A stretch of 35,858 bases of DNA from positions 1 to 35,858 of IMG/VR virus record IMGVR_UViG_3300006802_000044. One strand, written 5' to 3'. Source of the DNA: a virus. Shown piece after piece: positions 7,955-13,194 of the stretch (the first letter of the stretch is position 1; every line of letters starts with the position of its first letter). The notes under the pieces were generated by a model, which saw only the letters and a list, made by a program, of their open reading frames with translations, was not told the origin of the DNA and made no database searches. The position numbers and the translations under genes were made by a program.

Positions 7955-8235
7955 ATCAAGCCCTCTTGCTGCAGCTGCATAATCGTGCGCGCCATGCCCT
8001 CGAAATGCGCCAGGCGCAGTTCATCCCTGGTCATTTTGCTTTTATGGGTACGGCCGTCGATTTCGTCGTGACAAGCACTACAGGCCCAGGCGCCCAGAAG
8101 ATCCGGCGATTTTTGGCCCATGCCCGAAACGCCAATTAAGCGCAAATGCGCGAGCACGACCGTTTCGTTGTTGAAATTGCAGATGTGCGGCAAACGAACC
8201 AGGCAGCCGCGGCCTTTTGCAGCTTTACGGAGCAC
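7951..8235 (-). CDS. ybcO: YbcO-like (DUF1364) nuclease
   Basis: The protein has 94 residues, the size of E. coli YbcO (96). It shares RKAAKGRGCLVRLPHICN, VLAHLRLIGVSGMGQKSPDL and ACSACHDEIDGRTH. His30, the Cys52-x2-Cys55-His56 cluster and His64 are likely metal or catalytic ligands of an HNH-like fold. The start is a GTG at 8235, overlapping the previous gene by 11 bases. In lambdoid prophages this family sits in the ninB/rusA region and is thought to be a nuclease in recombination or Holliday junction processing. It fits the ERF/YqaJ/NinB genes upstream. Confidence 0.87.
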   Translation of the reverse strand: MLRKAAKGRGCLVRLPHICNFNNETVVLAHLRLIGVSGMGQKSPDLLGAWACSACHDEIDGRTHKSKMTRDELRLAHFEGMARTIMQLQQEGLI

Positions 8236-8521
8236 TGGCGATCCATACCGATGCCTGGCGGCCGGTCCGCGTTTTGCGGTTCATCGGCGCGCGCATGATT
8301 AACCCCAATTCCACCAACTCAACGCGCCGCGGTCGCTCGGTGCTCGGATTCATGTCTAGGGCAACCTGGATCTCATCATCGGTTGCGCCGTGTTTGCCTT
8401 GCGAAAAAACGTAAGCAAAAACCTTGTCACGCAATTTGGTCGCGGCAGGCTTTATCGTTACCGCGGCCTCGAGCGACGGCTCCGAGTGTTTTTGATACGG
8501 CGGGAATAACTCAAGATTCAT
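8225..8521 (-). CDS. Winged-helix DNA-binding protein
   Basis: The protein has 98 residues. Residues 30-80 read as a winged helix: a first helix LRDKVFAYVFSQ, then TDDEIQVALDMNPSTERPRRVELVELGLI (helix-turn-recognition helix), then a wing-like basic loop NRKTRTGRQASVWI. Such small proteins occur in the nin/ori region of lambdoid-like phages. It might regulate early genes or act as the DNA-binding half of a replication initiator; neither is shown. It is coupled by TAATG to NinB. Confidence 0.7.
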   Translation of the reverse strand: MNLELFPPYQKHSEPSLEAAVTIKPAATKLRDKVFAYVFSQGKHGATDDEIQVALDMNPSTERPRRVELVELGLIMRAPMNRKTRTGRQASVWIASAP

Positions 8522-8937
8522 TACGCATCCTCCCGGTAAATAGGCTCGGGCAATGGACCGATGCCTAGTTCAATACATTTGTTTTCGATGAAATATAGAA
8601 AATCGGTAAATTCGGCTCGGGTCAATTTGCTACTACGCCGCAGCGGTCGCATGCGCGGGCGGCCAAGCCCTGTTAAAGTTTCCCAGCCTCCCCATTCGCC
8701 GAGCATGTATTCGTGCAGATCCTGGCGGGTGTAACCGCCCAGGAGCTCACCACCGGCTTCCAGGATCATCGGATACACCACCCCATTCAGATAATTGTTT
8801 TGCGCATTCGAGCGCGGTTTACGCCAGGGCTCAAACGTAATTTGCCAGGGCATCTCGAGCGTGATTCCGCGCACCATTGTGTTAACGGCTTGCACGATTT
8901 GATCGCCCGAGGTGCCTTTAGGAAAAATGCGTTTCAT
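8521..8937 (-). CDS. ninB: NinB (Orf)-like recombination mediator
   Basis: The protein has 138 residues, close to lambda NinB (146). The ATG at 8937 is chosen because it forms a TGATG overlap with the upstream stop; the TTG one codon earlier would only add a residue. Family features: PWQITFEPWRKPRSNAQNNY (Arg-Ser..Gln-Asn core), GGYTRQDLHEYM, and the C-terminal SSKLTRAEFTDFLYFIEN with GIGPLPEP. NinB/Orf binds single-stranded DNA and helps load recombination proteins (family knowledge). Its partners here are the SSB-like, YqaJ and ERF proteins encoded just upstream. Confidence 0.87.
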   Translation of the reverse strand: MKRIFPKGTSGDQIVQAVNTMVRGITLEMPWQITFEPWRKPRSNAQNNYLNGVVYPMILEAGGELLGGYTRQDLHEYMLGEWGGWETLTGLGRPRMRPLRRSSKLTRAEFTDFLYFIENKCIELGIGPLPEPIYREDA

Positions 8938-9194
8938 CAAAAATCATCGTCGTTGAACGGATCTTCCGGCGGCCGCTGAGGTTGCGGTGCAGGGTTCCGA
9001 GGCGGGGCAATCGACAACGCCATATACGTTTTGCCCGATTTCTGCGCTTTTTTGATACGGCCAAAAACGCTCCACTCTTTGCCCTCGACGTTTAAATTGC
9101 CGAGGTAATCGGGCGATTCTTCCGAGCGCTTGTTGTTTGCTTTAAACAACGCGCCTTTGTTGGTTTTGTCGTAAGGGGTGTCGTACTGATTCAT
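8937..9194 (-). CDS. SSB-like small protein with acidic C-terminal tip
   Basis: The protein has 85 residues. The core GALFKANNKRSEESPDYLGN and VEGKEWSVFGRIKKAQKSGK resembles small beta-barrel phage proteins of the DUF736-like type. The last residues are a Pro-rich linker and an acidic tip ending in Phe (DPFNDDDF). Tips of this kind are used by SSB and T7 gp2.5 to recruit partner proteins. It is placed between YqaJ and NinB and coupled to both (ATGA, TGATG). A single-strand binding role is inferred, not proven. Confidence 0.65.
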   Translation of the reverse strand: MNQYDTPYDKTNKGALFKANNKRSEESPDYLGNLNVEGKEWSVFGRIKKAQKSGKTYMALSIAPPRNPAPQPQRPPEDPFNDDDF

Positions 9195-9799
9195 AGCGTC
9201 ATCTCCTGCAATTTGCTGATCTTTTCTTCCATTTCACTTAAAAATTTGCGGACCTCGGCCTCGATCTCCGCAATGTATTGGTCATCCCGCGGCACGCGCT
9301 TGATAAATAACCGCAAGTGCTCGGGCAGCCTGGGGTCGTAGCTGGCGAAATCGCAAAACGGCCTGCCGGTCACGCACATTTGCCACTGCATTTGCGCAAC
9401 GTATTTTGCCGGCGGTTTGCCCGCAAAAATGTATTCCAGGTGAGTGCTGGTATTAGGTGCCTTCAGTTCCACCAGGCCTTCACCCACAATCCCATCGGGC
9501 GAGGCTCCTGCGCCCTCGATCGTCGGGTGGCAGATAAACCCCACCTCCTCGACCAATTCGCCGGTGCGAGCGCTATACGCCGCTCGAGCCTCGGGCTCGG
9601 TTTGTGTGCCCCATTCCATGGCGGCGTTTGTAAAGCCTTCAGTTACTTTGCCCGTCAACCGCTCGCAGATCAGCTGCGCCATGTAGTTCTCGCGACTCGA
9701 GGAGTACCCGGTTTTGGTTTTTGCCATCAGATCGGCGATTCGCGAGGCGGTTACTTTTCCGAGCCTGGCCTCCCGCCATTCCTGTGATCCTTGTTGCAT
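9191..9799 (-). CDS. YqaJ-type viral recombinase/exonuclease
   Basis: The protein has 202 residues. All motifs of the lambda-exonuclease-like YqaJ family are visible: the opening GSQEWREARLGKVTASRIADL; Glu68 in MEWGTQTEPEARAAY; the PD-(D/E)xK centre with Asp102 (SPDGIV) and Glu111-Lys113 (VELKAP); and Gln136 in YVAQMQWQMCVTG. It should digest one strand of double-stranded ends to give 3' tails for the ERF annealing protein encoded immediately upstream. It is coupled to ERF by TAATG. Confidence 0.93.
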   Translation of the reverse strand: MQQGSQEWREARLGKVTASRIADLMAKTKTGYSSSRENYMAQLICERLTGKVTEGFTNAAMEWGTQTEPEARAAYSARTGELVEEVGFICHPTIEGAGASPDGIVGEGLVELKAPNTSTHLEYIFAGKPPAKYVAQMQWQMCVTGRPFCDFASYDPRLPEHLRLFIKRVPRDDQYIAEIEAEVRKFLSEMEEKISKLQEMTL

Positions 9800-10350
9800 T
9801 ATTTGGCTCCCAATTCTTTTTTGCGTGCGGTGAAATAATCGATATGCGCCATCCGCTGCTCAGTGCTCAAGCGCTTGTAAAGTTTGGTCAGTGCGTCGGG
9901 TGTTTCCGCGGCGTTTATTAAACCAATTACATCGTTGTCTAACTTGGGCCCCTCGGGCTTGCGACCTTGCGCCGCCTCAGCGTCATCGTCAGTTTGGTAG
10001 ATTCCGACCAGGGCCGCTAACGCGTACCGCCTGGCATACGTCAGCCCGCTGCCCTGGGCTTGGGGGCTGGCATCCTTTGCCAATACCGGCATATCGCCAG
10101 AAATCCACTCACCGCTCGAGTGCAGCAATGTGGTGCGGAGCATCAACCCTTGAGTTTGGTAAACCTCGGTTGTTTGCACCACCGACAAACCGTTGTCGGT
10201 TAACGGTTTGCGACACGCCTCCCACACGCTCTGAAGATCCGCATATTTGCTTTTAAAAAACGGATTGCTGGAATCTTTCACCGCACCGCTGATTTGCGCT
10301 TGCGCTTTGGATAACGCAGCTGCCAGGGCGCCAATTGTTTCTGATTTCAC
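9799..10350 (-). CDS. erf: ERF-family single-strand annealing protein
   Basis: The protein has 183 residues. The start is a GTG at 10350 that overlaps the upstream stop (GTGA) and follows GAGAGG by about 7 bases. ERF signatures: FFKSKYADLQSVWEACRKPL (31-50), NGLSVVQT, and GSGLTYARRYALAALVGIY followed by QTDDDAEAA (100-127). It anneals complementary single strands during phage recombination and genome circularisation or concatemer formation (family knowledge). It forms the annealase/exonuclease pair with YqaJ. Confidence 0.93.
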   Translation of the reverse strand: MKSETIGALAAALSKAQAQISGAVKDSSNPFFKSKYADLQSVWEACRKPLTDNGLSVVQTTEVYQTQGLMLRTTLLHSSGEWISGDMPVLAKDASPQAQGSGLTYARRYALAALVGIYQTDDDAEAAQGRKPEGPKLDNDVIGLINAAETPDALTKLYKRLSTEQRMAHIDYFTARKKELGAK

Positions 10351-10496
10351 GGATTTAACCTCTCTAGTTTTTCGATTTCGTGCTGGAGTTCTGCCAGCGT
10401 CATGTTTAATGCGGCCAGTTCCTTGAGCAGCTCCTCCTCACGGCGCTGCATTTCCAGATCTTGCTGCCACCACCAAAAATCATCATCGTCGGGCAT
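10347..10496 (-). CDS. 49-residue coiled-coil small protein
   Basis: ATG at 10496 lies inside the end of the upstream small gene, and TGA overlaps the ERF GTG (GTGA). The sequence starts MPDDDDFWWWQQDLEMQRR, then forms one long helix (EEELLKELAALNMTLAELQ, HEIEKLERLNP). The heptad leucines suggest a coiled coil. The 3' end carries AACCTCTCT, the start of the leader element found in front of four other early genes, here supplying the ERF ribosome site. Function unknown. Confidence 0.6.
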   Translation of the reverse strand: MPDDDDFWWWQQDLEMQRREEELLKELAALNMTLAELQHEIEKLERLNP

Positions 10497-10605
10497 GGGT
10501 CACCTCGGCATCACAGCCGTGCCCGTCGCAAGGCTCGATTACGCATGCGACCAGGTAAATTAAAATTAAGCCGATGATTTGCGGCCAATACGTTGCGCGC
10601 TTCAC
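10483..10605 (-). CDS. 40-residue single-span membrane protein
   Basis: GTG at 10605 overlaps the stop of the upstream gene (GTGA). The peptide has a basic N-terminus (VKRATYWPQ), a hydrophobic span (IIGLILIYLVACVI) and a Cys/His-rich tail (EPCDGHGCDAEVTH). Its 3' end overlaps the next small gene by 14 bases in another frame. Evidence for translation is the coupling and the clean membrane segment. The role is unknown; a small early inner-membrane protein is plausible. Confidence 0.5.
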   Translation of the reverse strand: MKRATYWPQIIGLILIYLVACVIEPCDGHGCDAEVTHARR

Positions 10606-10925
10606 AGCTGGTCCGCCTTCCAGTTTTCATACGCGCGATCGGCGGCGGAATCGTCATAACTGTTAGCGCGATCTTCGTTCGCTATGACTAACAACGATTC
10701 CAGTTCGTCTTTTTTTAATTCGCTAATGTTTAATTGAATGAAGTGCTTGGCAAGACGGTTGCCGCTGGCGTCGTAGTGATCTGTTAGGTAAGCCGATTCG
10801 ATTTCGGTATCGTCAAATAGTTCGTCAACGTACCAATAAATCGCAACGCTCCAAGTAACGCCCATGCAAGTAATCAAACCATCTGCCATGCCAGAAGTAA
10901 CAGGTTTGGATTTGCGAAACGACAT
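10602..10925 (-). CDS. Early protein, unknown function
   Basis: The protein has 107 residues. The ATG at 10925 is preferred over one at 10985 because it follows the ribosome leader AACCAAGAGAGAGGTT by 6 bases, and the longer form would run through the promoter and operator. The N-terminus is basic (MSFRKSKPVTSGMADGLITC); the middle is aromatic (WSVAIYWYVDELFDD); the C-terminus is an acidic helical stretch (ISELKKDELESLLVIANEDRA). No family recognised. It is the first gene after promoter P3. Confidence 0.7.
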   Translation of the reverse strand: MSFRKSKPVTSGMADGLITCMGVTWSVAIYWYVDELFDDTEIESAYLTDHYDASGNRLAKHFIQLNISELKKDELESLLVIANEDRANSYDDSAADRAYENWKADQL

Positions 10926-10931
10926 TTTTGT

Positions 10932-10947
10932 AACCTCTCTCTTGGTT
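10932..10947 (-). promoter_or_regulatory. Ribosome leader element, copy 1
   Basis: On the minus strand this reads AACCAAGAGAGAGGTT, identical to three other copies upstream of early genes. It contains the Shine-Dalgarno GAGAGG, and its ends AACC/GGTT can pair, leaving the purine stretch in an 8-base loop. The ATG follows after 6 bases. Confidence 0.8.
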
Positions 10948-10960
10948 ATTTGATGATGTA

Positions 10961-10989
10961 AATTTACCAGGGTAAACCAACCCAATCAA
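10961..10989 (-). promoter_or_regulatory. Early promoter P3 with overlapping palindromic operator O1
   Basis: On the minus strand a -35 TTGATT (10989-10984) and -10 TAAATT (10966-10961) are separated by 17 bases, with an extended-10 TG. The palindrome TTTACC-CT-GGTAAA (10963-10976) covers the -10 and the spacer. A protein bound there would block RNA polymerase. The arrangement is the same as at two further early promoters. Confidence 0.75.
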
Positions 10990-11570
10990 GCGTAATAGCT
11001 GAAATACCGGGGTTTAAACATTTGCTGACCGTTTACTTCCATCAGCGGTTGCTCGGGGTATGCCCACTCGCTGTTGGTAATTTTTACACTCGGGCTACCC
11101 GACGCCATGCTCACCTTTCGGTTAAACACTTTGCCAATAAAACTGTTTGGCACCGGGGTACATTCACCACTCATAAACCCGGTTTCTATCGTGTTCTGAG
11201 CCACTTCGCACAGCGCTACCGAATTACGGGTTACCCCAACCACCTGGTAATACTGCACGTTGGTTTGCTCCCAACCCCAGCTGCTCCGCAGGATCTCGCC
11301 AACCTTTAGCGTGTGCGGTGCATGCTGCTTGGCGCGGCGCTCGAGTTTTTTGGCTTCCCAGGCTTCGAGCCCGCTCACCGTTTCTTCGATCTTTTTCTGA
11401 ATTTCACCCTGGTTTCTAAACATGTGCCACCAGGTTGGTTTGCCAGCTTTTCCCTTAAATGCCATGGCGTGGAGTTTTCCGCCAAATTCTTTTTGGTACA
11501 CCAGGAGCTGCGTCCCTTCATGGATGTACACCAGGGAATAACCAGTGGGGATATGTCGTTCTGTTTTCAT
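10986..11570 (-). CDS. Conserved early protein (SWGWEQTNVQYYQVV family)
   Basis: The protein has 194 residues from ATG 11570, chosen because the leader AACCAAGAGAGAGGTT ends 3 bases upstream. The N-terminal half resembles a small domain with MAFKGKAGKPTWWHMFRNQG followed by a basic helix (EAWEAKKLERRAKQHA). The second half starts KVGEILRSSWGWEQTNVQYYQVVGVT, a motif seen in hypothetical proteins of many phages and plasmids, then beta-rich sequence to FKPRYFSYYA. Function unknown. The gene has its own promoter and operator (P2/O2). Confidence 0.75.
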   Translation of the reverse strand: MKTERHIPTGYSLVYIHEGTQLLVYQKEFGGKLHAMAFKGKAGKPTWWHMFRNQGEIQKKIEETVSGLEAWEAKKLERRAKQHAPHTLKVGEILRSSWGWEQTNVQYYQVVGVTRNSVALCEVAQNTIETGFMSGECTPVPNSFIGKVFNRKVSMASGSPSVKITNSEWAYPEQPLMEVNGQQMFKPRYFSYYA

Positions 11571-11573
11571 ACT

Positions 11574-11589
11574 AACCTCTCTCTTGGTT
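11574..11589 (-). promoter_or_regulatory. Ribosome leader element, copy 2
   Basis: Exact copy of AACCAAGAGAGAGGTT on the minus strand, 3 bases before the ATG at 11570. Provides GAGAGG. Confidence 0.8.
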
Positions 11590-11610
11590 GTGTGTTTTTT
11601 CAACACCTAT

Positions 11611-11638
11611 AGTTTACCAGGGTAAAGCAAGAAGTCAA
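11611..11638 (-). promoter_or_regulatory. Early promoter P2 with palindromic operator O2
   Basis: Minus-strand -35 TTGACT (11638-11633) and -10 TAAACT (11616-11611) with a 16-base spacer and extended-10 TG. The palindrome TTTACC-CT-GGTAAA (11613-11626) is identical to O1 and overlaps the -10 in the same way. The -35 lies in the last codons of the upstream 48-residue gene. Confidence 0.8.
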
Positions 11639-11781
11639 CTTGCTAACCGCTGAGTGCGGTACCCGGTGATACGGAACCAATTGCCCGTTTTCACGCATTC
11701 CACATCATAAGTGCCGCATGGATGAACCTTCATAATGCGGACCTTGCCAATCGACAACTCAATGATTTGACCAACTTTCAT
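11635..11781 (-). CDS. 48-residue small beta protein
   Basis: ATG at 11781 has the leader AACCAAGAGAGAGGTT ending 3 bases upstream. The peptide MKVGQIIELSIGKVRIMKVH followed by PCGTYDVECVKTGNWFRITGYR is a short beta-barrel-like sequence of the KOW/SH3 type, ending TQRLAS. There is no promoter of its own, so it is probably co-transcribed with the zinc-finger gene. Function unknown. Confidence 0.65.
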   Translation of the reverse strand: MKVGQIIELSIGKVRIMKVHPCGTYDVECVKTGNWFRITGYRTQRLAS

Positions 11782-11784
11782 AAA

Positions 11785-11800
11785 AACCTCTCTCTTGGTT
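11785..11800 (-). promoter_or_regulatory. Ribosome leader element, copy 3
   Basis: Exact copy of AACCAAGAGAGAGGTT on the minus strand, 3 bases before the ATG at 11781. This copy has no operator or promoter nearby, showing the leader is separable from the operator. Confidence 0.8.
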
Positions 11801-11982
11801 TACGGGTGGTAAGCGCCAGTGCCGCCACAACGATGACAAACATACGGCAAGCCACTTTCTTCCTCGATGCCGTGGTCGCCTTCGCCTTTGCAGCTAAGAC
11901 ATAGCCCTAACGACGCCAGGGCATCGTAATAAGCCTCCTCGGCTTTAATTTCCGCATATTCGAGCCATTCGTTAACAAACAT
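11800..11982 (-). CDS. Small DnaJ-type zinc-ribbon protein, first early gene
   Basis: The protein has 60 residues. An N-terminal helix (MFVNEWLEYAEIKAEEAYYD) is followed by two CxxCxGxG-like knuckles, CLSCKGEGDHG (28-38) and CHRCGGTGAY (49-58), the pattern of the DnaJ central zinc-finger repeat. It probably binds one zinc ion. Standalone versions are common in phages and may mediate protein-protein contact. The start follows leader copy 4. It is the first gene transcribed from P1. Confidence 0.75.
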   Translation of the reverse strand: MFVNEWLEYAEIKAEEAYYDALASLGLCLSCKGEGDHGIEEESGLPYVCHRCGGTGAYHP

Positions 11983-11985
11983 ACA

Positions 11986-12001
11986 AACCTCTCTCTTGGT
12001 T
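11986..12001 (-). promoter_or_regulatory. Ribosome leader element, copy 4
   Basis: Exact copy of AACCAAGAGAGAGGTT on the minus strand, 3 bases before the ATG at 11982. Confidence 0.8.
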
Positions 12002-12024
12002 TTGTTAGTTTTCTCGACACGGAT

Positions 12025-12052
12025 ATTTTACCAAAGTAAAGCAGGGATGCAA
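12025..12052 (-). promoter_or_regulatory. Early promoter P1 with operator O3
   Basis: Minus-strand -35 TTGCAT (12052-12047) and -10 TAAAAT (12030-12025), spacer 16 bases with extended-10 TG. The palindrome TTTAC-TTTG-GTAAA (12027-12040) overlaps the -10 and spacer as at P2 and P3. It drives the zinc-ribbon gene and probably the whole early operon. Confidence 0.8.
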
Positions 12053-12056
12053 CACC

Positions 12057-12086
12057 TTGCGCGCTTTTTTTTAACTACGGTAAAAT
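12057..12086 (+). promoter_or_regulatory. Promoter of the Cro-like gene with operator-like site O4
   Basis: Plus-strand -35 TTGCGC (12057-12062) and -10 TAAAAT (12081-12086), spacer 18. The 14 bases at 12071-12084 (TTAACTACGGTAAA) match 11 of 14 positions of O1 and O2. The -10 ends only 6 bases before the ATG at 12093, so the transcript would begin at or near the start codon (leaderless). The site would allow autoregulation. Confidence 0.65.
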
Positions 12087-12092
12087 GCCGGA

Positions 12093-12266
12093 ATGACACC
12101 TCAAGACCTACTCAAGCATTACGGCAGCCAGCGGGCGATCGCCAGGGCATTCGGGGTCACCGATGCCGCCGTGCTCAAATGGCTTAGGGCCGGCGTACTG
12201 CCACCCCTTAGGGCATACCAGGCCAGGGACCTCCTAGGGCGTCCAGGGCGTTCCAGGCGCGTTTAA
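12093..12266 (+). CDS. Cro-like helix-turn-helix regulator
   Basis: The protein has 57 residues. Residues 3-33 form a Cro/YdaS-type helix-turn-helix: DLLKHYGSQRAIARAFGVTD then AAVLKWLRAG, where helix 2 (QRAIARAFG) and recognition helix 3 (DAAVLKWLRAG) are clear. The tail is basic (RDLLGRPGRSRRV). It is divergent to the early operon with four palindromic sites nearby, the usual Cro position. No Shine-Dalgarno is present, agreeing with a leaderless start. It uses many AGG codons, unlike its neighbours. It probably represses the early promoters and itself. No opposing CI-type repressor was found. Confidence 0.82.
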   Translation: MTPQDLLKHYGSQRAIARAFGVTDAAVLKWLRAGVLPPLRAYQARDLLGRPGRSRRV

Positions 12267-12290
12267 TGACGGTTTATACGGCTTTAAACG

Positions 12291-12316
12291 AAAAACCCCC
12301 GAGGGGGGCTCGGGGG
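12291..12316 (-). terminator. Intrinsic terminator on the minus strand
   Basis: On the minus strand, CCCCCGAG pairs with CTCGGGGG (8 bp, loop of five C) and is followed directly by TTTTT and a T-rich stretch. On the plus strand the same hairpin has no U-run. It would stop minus-strand transcription arriving from the right, before it reaches the Cro-like gene and early promoters. Confidence 0.75.
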
Positions 12317-12318
12317 CT

Positions 12319-12565
12319 TGACGGAGCCGGGAGGAGGCTCTACCTTCGGGATGCTAGTCGAGGTGACGGGAAAATAGCTGCTCGGGAGGGTAGCTGTCAA
12401 ACACCCCCACCTCCCAGCTCGGGAATCCTGGTCGGGGCAACAACGCGCAGGAAACCTCAAACCCAAGCCGGGGCGGCCAGCCCTTGGGCGCGCAGCGTAG
12501 AGCGGAGAAGCGCGAATGGCACCGGGAAACCGGCAAAAGTAGACCGCAGCAGGGTGGCTCCGTCA
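12319..12565. ncRNA. Candidate structured RNA (strand unresolved)
   Basis: TGACGGAGCC (12319-12328) is perfectly complementary to GGCTCCGTCA (12556-12565), closing a domain of about 247 bases. Inside are a CC-TTCG-GG tetraloop (12343-12350), a bulged stem with GGGAGG/CCTCCC plus AGCT/AGCT (12376-12419), CCCAAG/CTTGGG with an inner GGC/GCC (12462-12488), GCGC/GCGC (12490-12513), and a CCGG-GAAA-CCGG tetraloop hairpin (12522-12533). Stable tetraloops favour plus-strand RNA, while the adjacent terminator favours minus-strand RNA. It lacks the signatures of RNase P, tmRNA or tRNA. Not matched to a known class. Confidence 0.45.
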
Positions 12566-12573
12566 GTCACAGA

Positions 12574-12618
12574 TCTGCACGATTTGATCTAGGCGTAATC
12601 CGCTTAAATCCGTGCAGA
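12574..12618. other. Long bulged hairpin upstream of the replication-like gene
   Basis: TCTGCACG (12574-12581) pairs with CGTGCAGA (12611-12618), then ATTT with AAAT, then AGGCG with CGCTT around a TAATC loop. That gives 17 pairs (one G-T) with one bulged C and a 5-base left bulge. There is no U-run on either side, so it is not a terminator. It may be an origin cruciform, a protein-binding site or an mRNA leader structure. Confidence 0.55.
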
Positions 12619-12654
12619 GTCCACCATCAGTCATCACCTCGGGAGAAACGTTAG

Positions 12655-13194
12655 ATGCTAGAAAACCTTGACCAGGATGCTTGGGAACGTTGGAAAGCGT
12701 ATCGACAAGCAATCCGCAAACCGATCAAACCCGCCTCCGAACAGGCCATGCAGCTGAAGCTGTCGAAGTTTGGTGCGGACCAGGCAGAGGTGGTTGATCA
12801 GTCCATTGCCAATCAGTGGCAGGGCTTATTCGAGCCGAAACGCGCAAAATTGCAGCCTGGCGAAAAGCCGAAAAAGTCCGCCGAGCAGATCCAGGCCGAT
12901 GACGCTGCGTTTACGGCCCAGAAAGAGCGCGCAGCCCGGCACTGGGATGAAATCAAAGACACGCCGTTTGGCCGGTTGAAACTCGCAGACGGGCTTTGGT
13001 CGCGATATACCATCGAGCGCGATCTCGATACCGATGACAAACTGGATTGGCTGAAAGGCGTTATCGCCAAGGAGCTGCGCCAAGTGGATGCCGCCCAGGT
13101 GCTTAACGATCCAAATTTAACAACCATGGTGATCTGTTTTTTTGGCCCTGGTGGCGTAAAACGATTGAAAGATCGAGCGGAGGCGAGCGCATGA
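12655..13194 (+). CDS. Candidate replication protein (DnaT/O C-terminal-like)
   Basis: The protein has 179 residues, with GGGAGA 8 bases before the ATG. Residues 1-62 (LDQDAWERWKAYRQAIRKPI, QAMQLKLSKFGADQAEV, VDQSIANQWQGLFEP) match the C-terminal helper-loading region found in many phage replication initiators and DnaT-like proteins: W..W..yR..i.kp, and the Si..qW.GLF motif. The usual N-terminal DNA-binding domain is missing. The rest is charged and helical (RHWDEIKDTPFGRLKLADGL). It is the best candidate for recruiting host helicase, and it lies next to the structured non-coding region. Function is inferred. Confidence 0.6.
   Translation: MLENLDQDAWERWKAYRQAIRKPIKPASEQAMQLKLSKFGADQAEVVDQSIANQWQGLFEPKRAKLQPGEKPKKSAEQIQADDAAFTAQKERAARHWDEIKDTPFGRLKLADGLWSRYTIERDLDTDDKLDWLKGVIAKELRQVDAAQVLNDPNLTTMVICFFGPGGVKRLKDRAEASA

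Larger units (their letters stand above)
12267..12654. other. 388-bp GC-rich non-coding region
   Basis: This is the only long gap without a convincing gene. It holds a minus-strand intrinsic terminator (12291-12316), a long-range 10-bp pairing that encloses about 250 bases, several internal hairpins, and a 17-bp stem (12574-12618) close to the next gene. It may be a structured RNA, a replication origin, a packaging signal, or more than one of these. The last 15 bases supply a GGGAGA ribosome site for the gene at 12655. Confidence 0.7.

Noticed and set aside
12319-12565. Structured region as RNase P RNA, tmRNA, tRNA or group I intron
   Set aside because: No conserved GAGGAAAGTCC, no tRNA T-loop or CCA, and no recognisable group I core sequences.
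12266-12592. 108-codon plus-strand ORF starting in a TAATG overlap with the Cro-like gene
   Set aside because: Product is Arg/Gly/Pro-rich with no family feature, and the region is dominated by base-paired structure; kept as non-coding, though the coupled start means it is not fully excluded.
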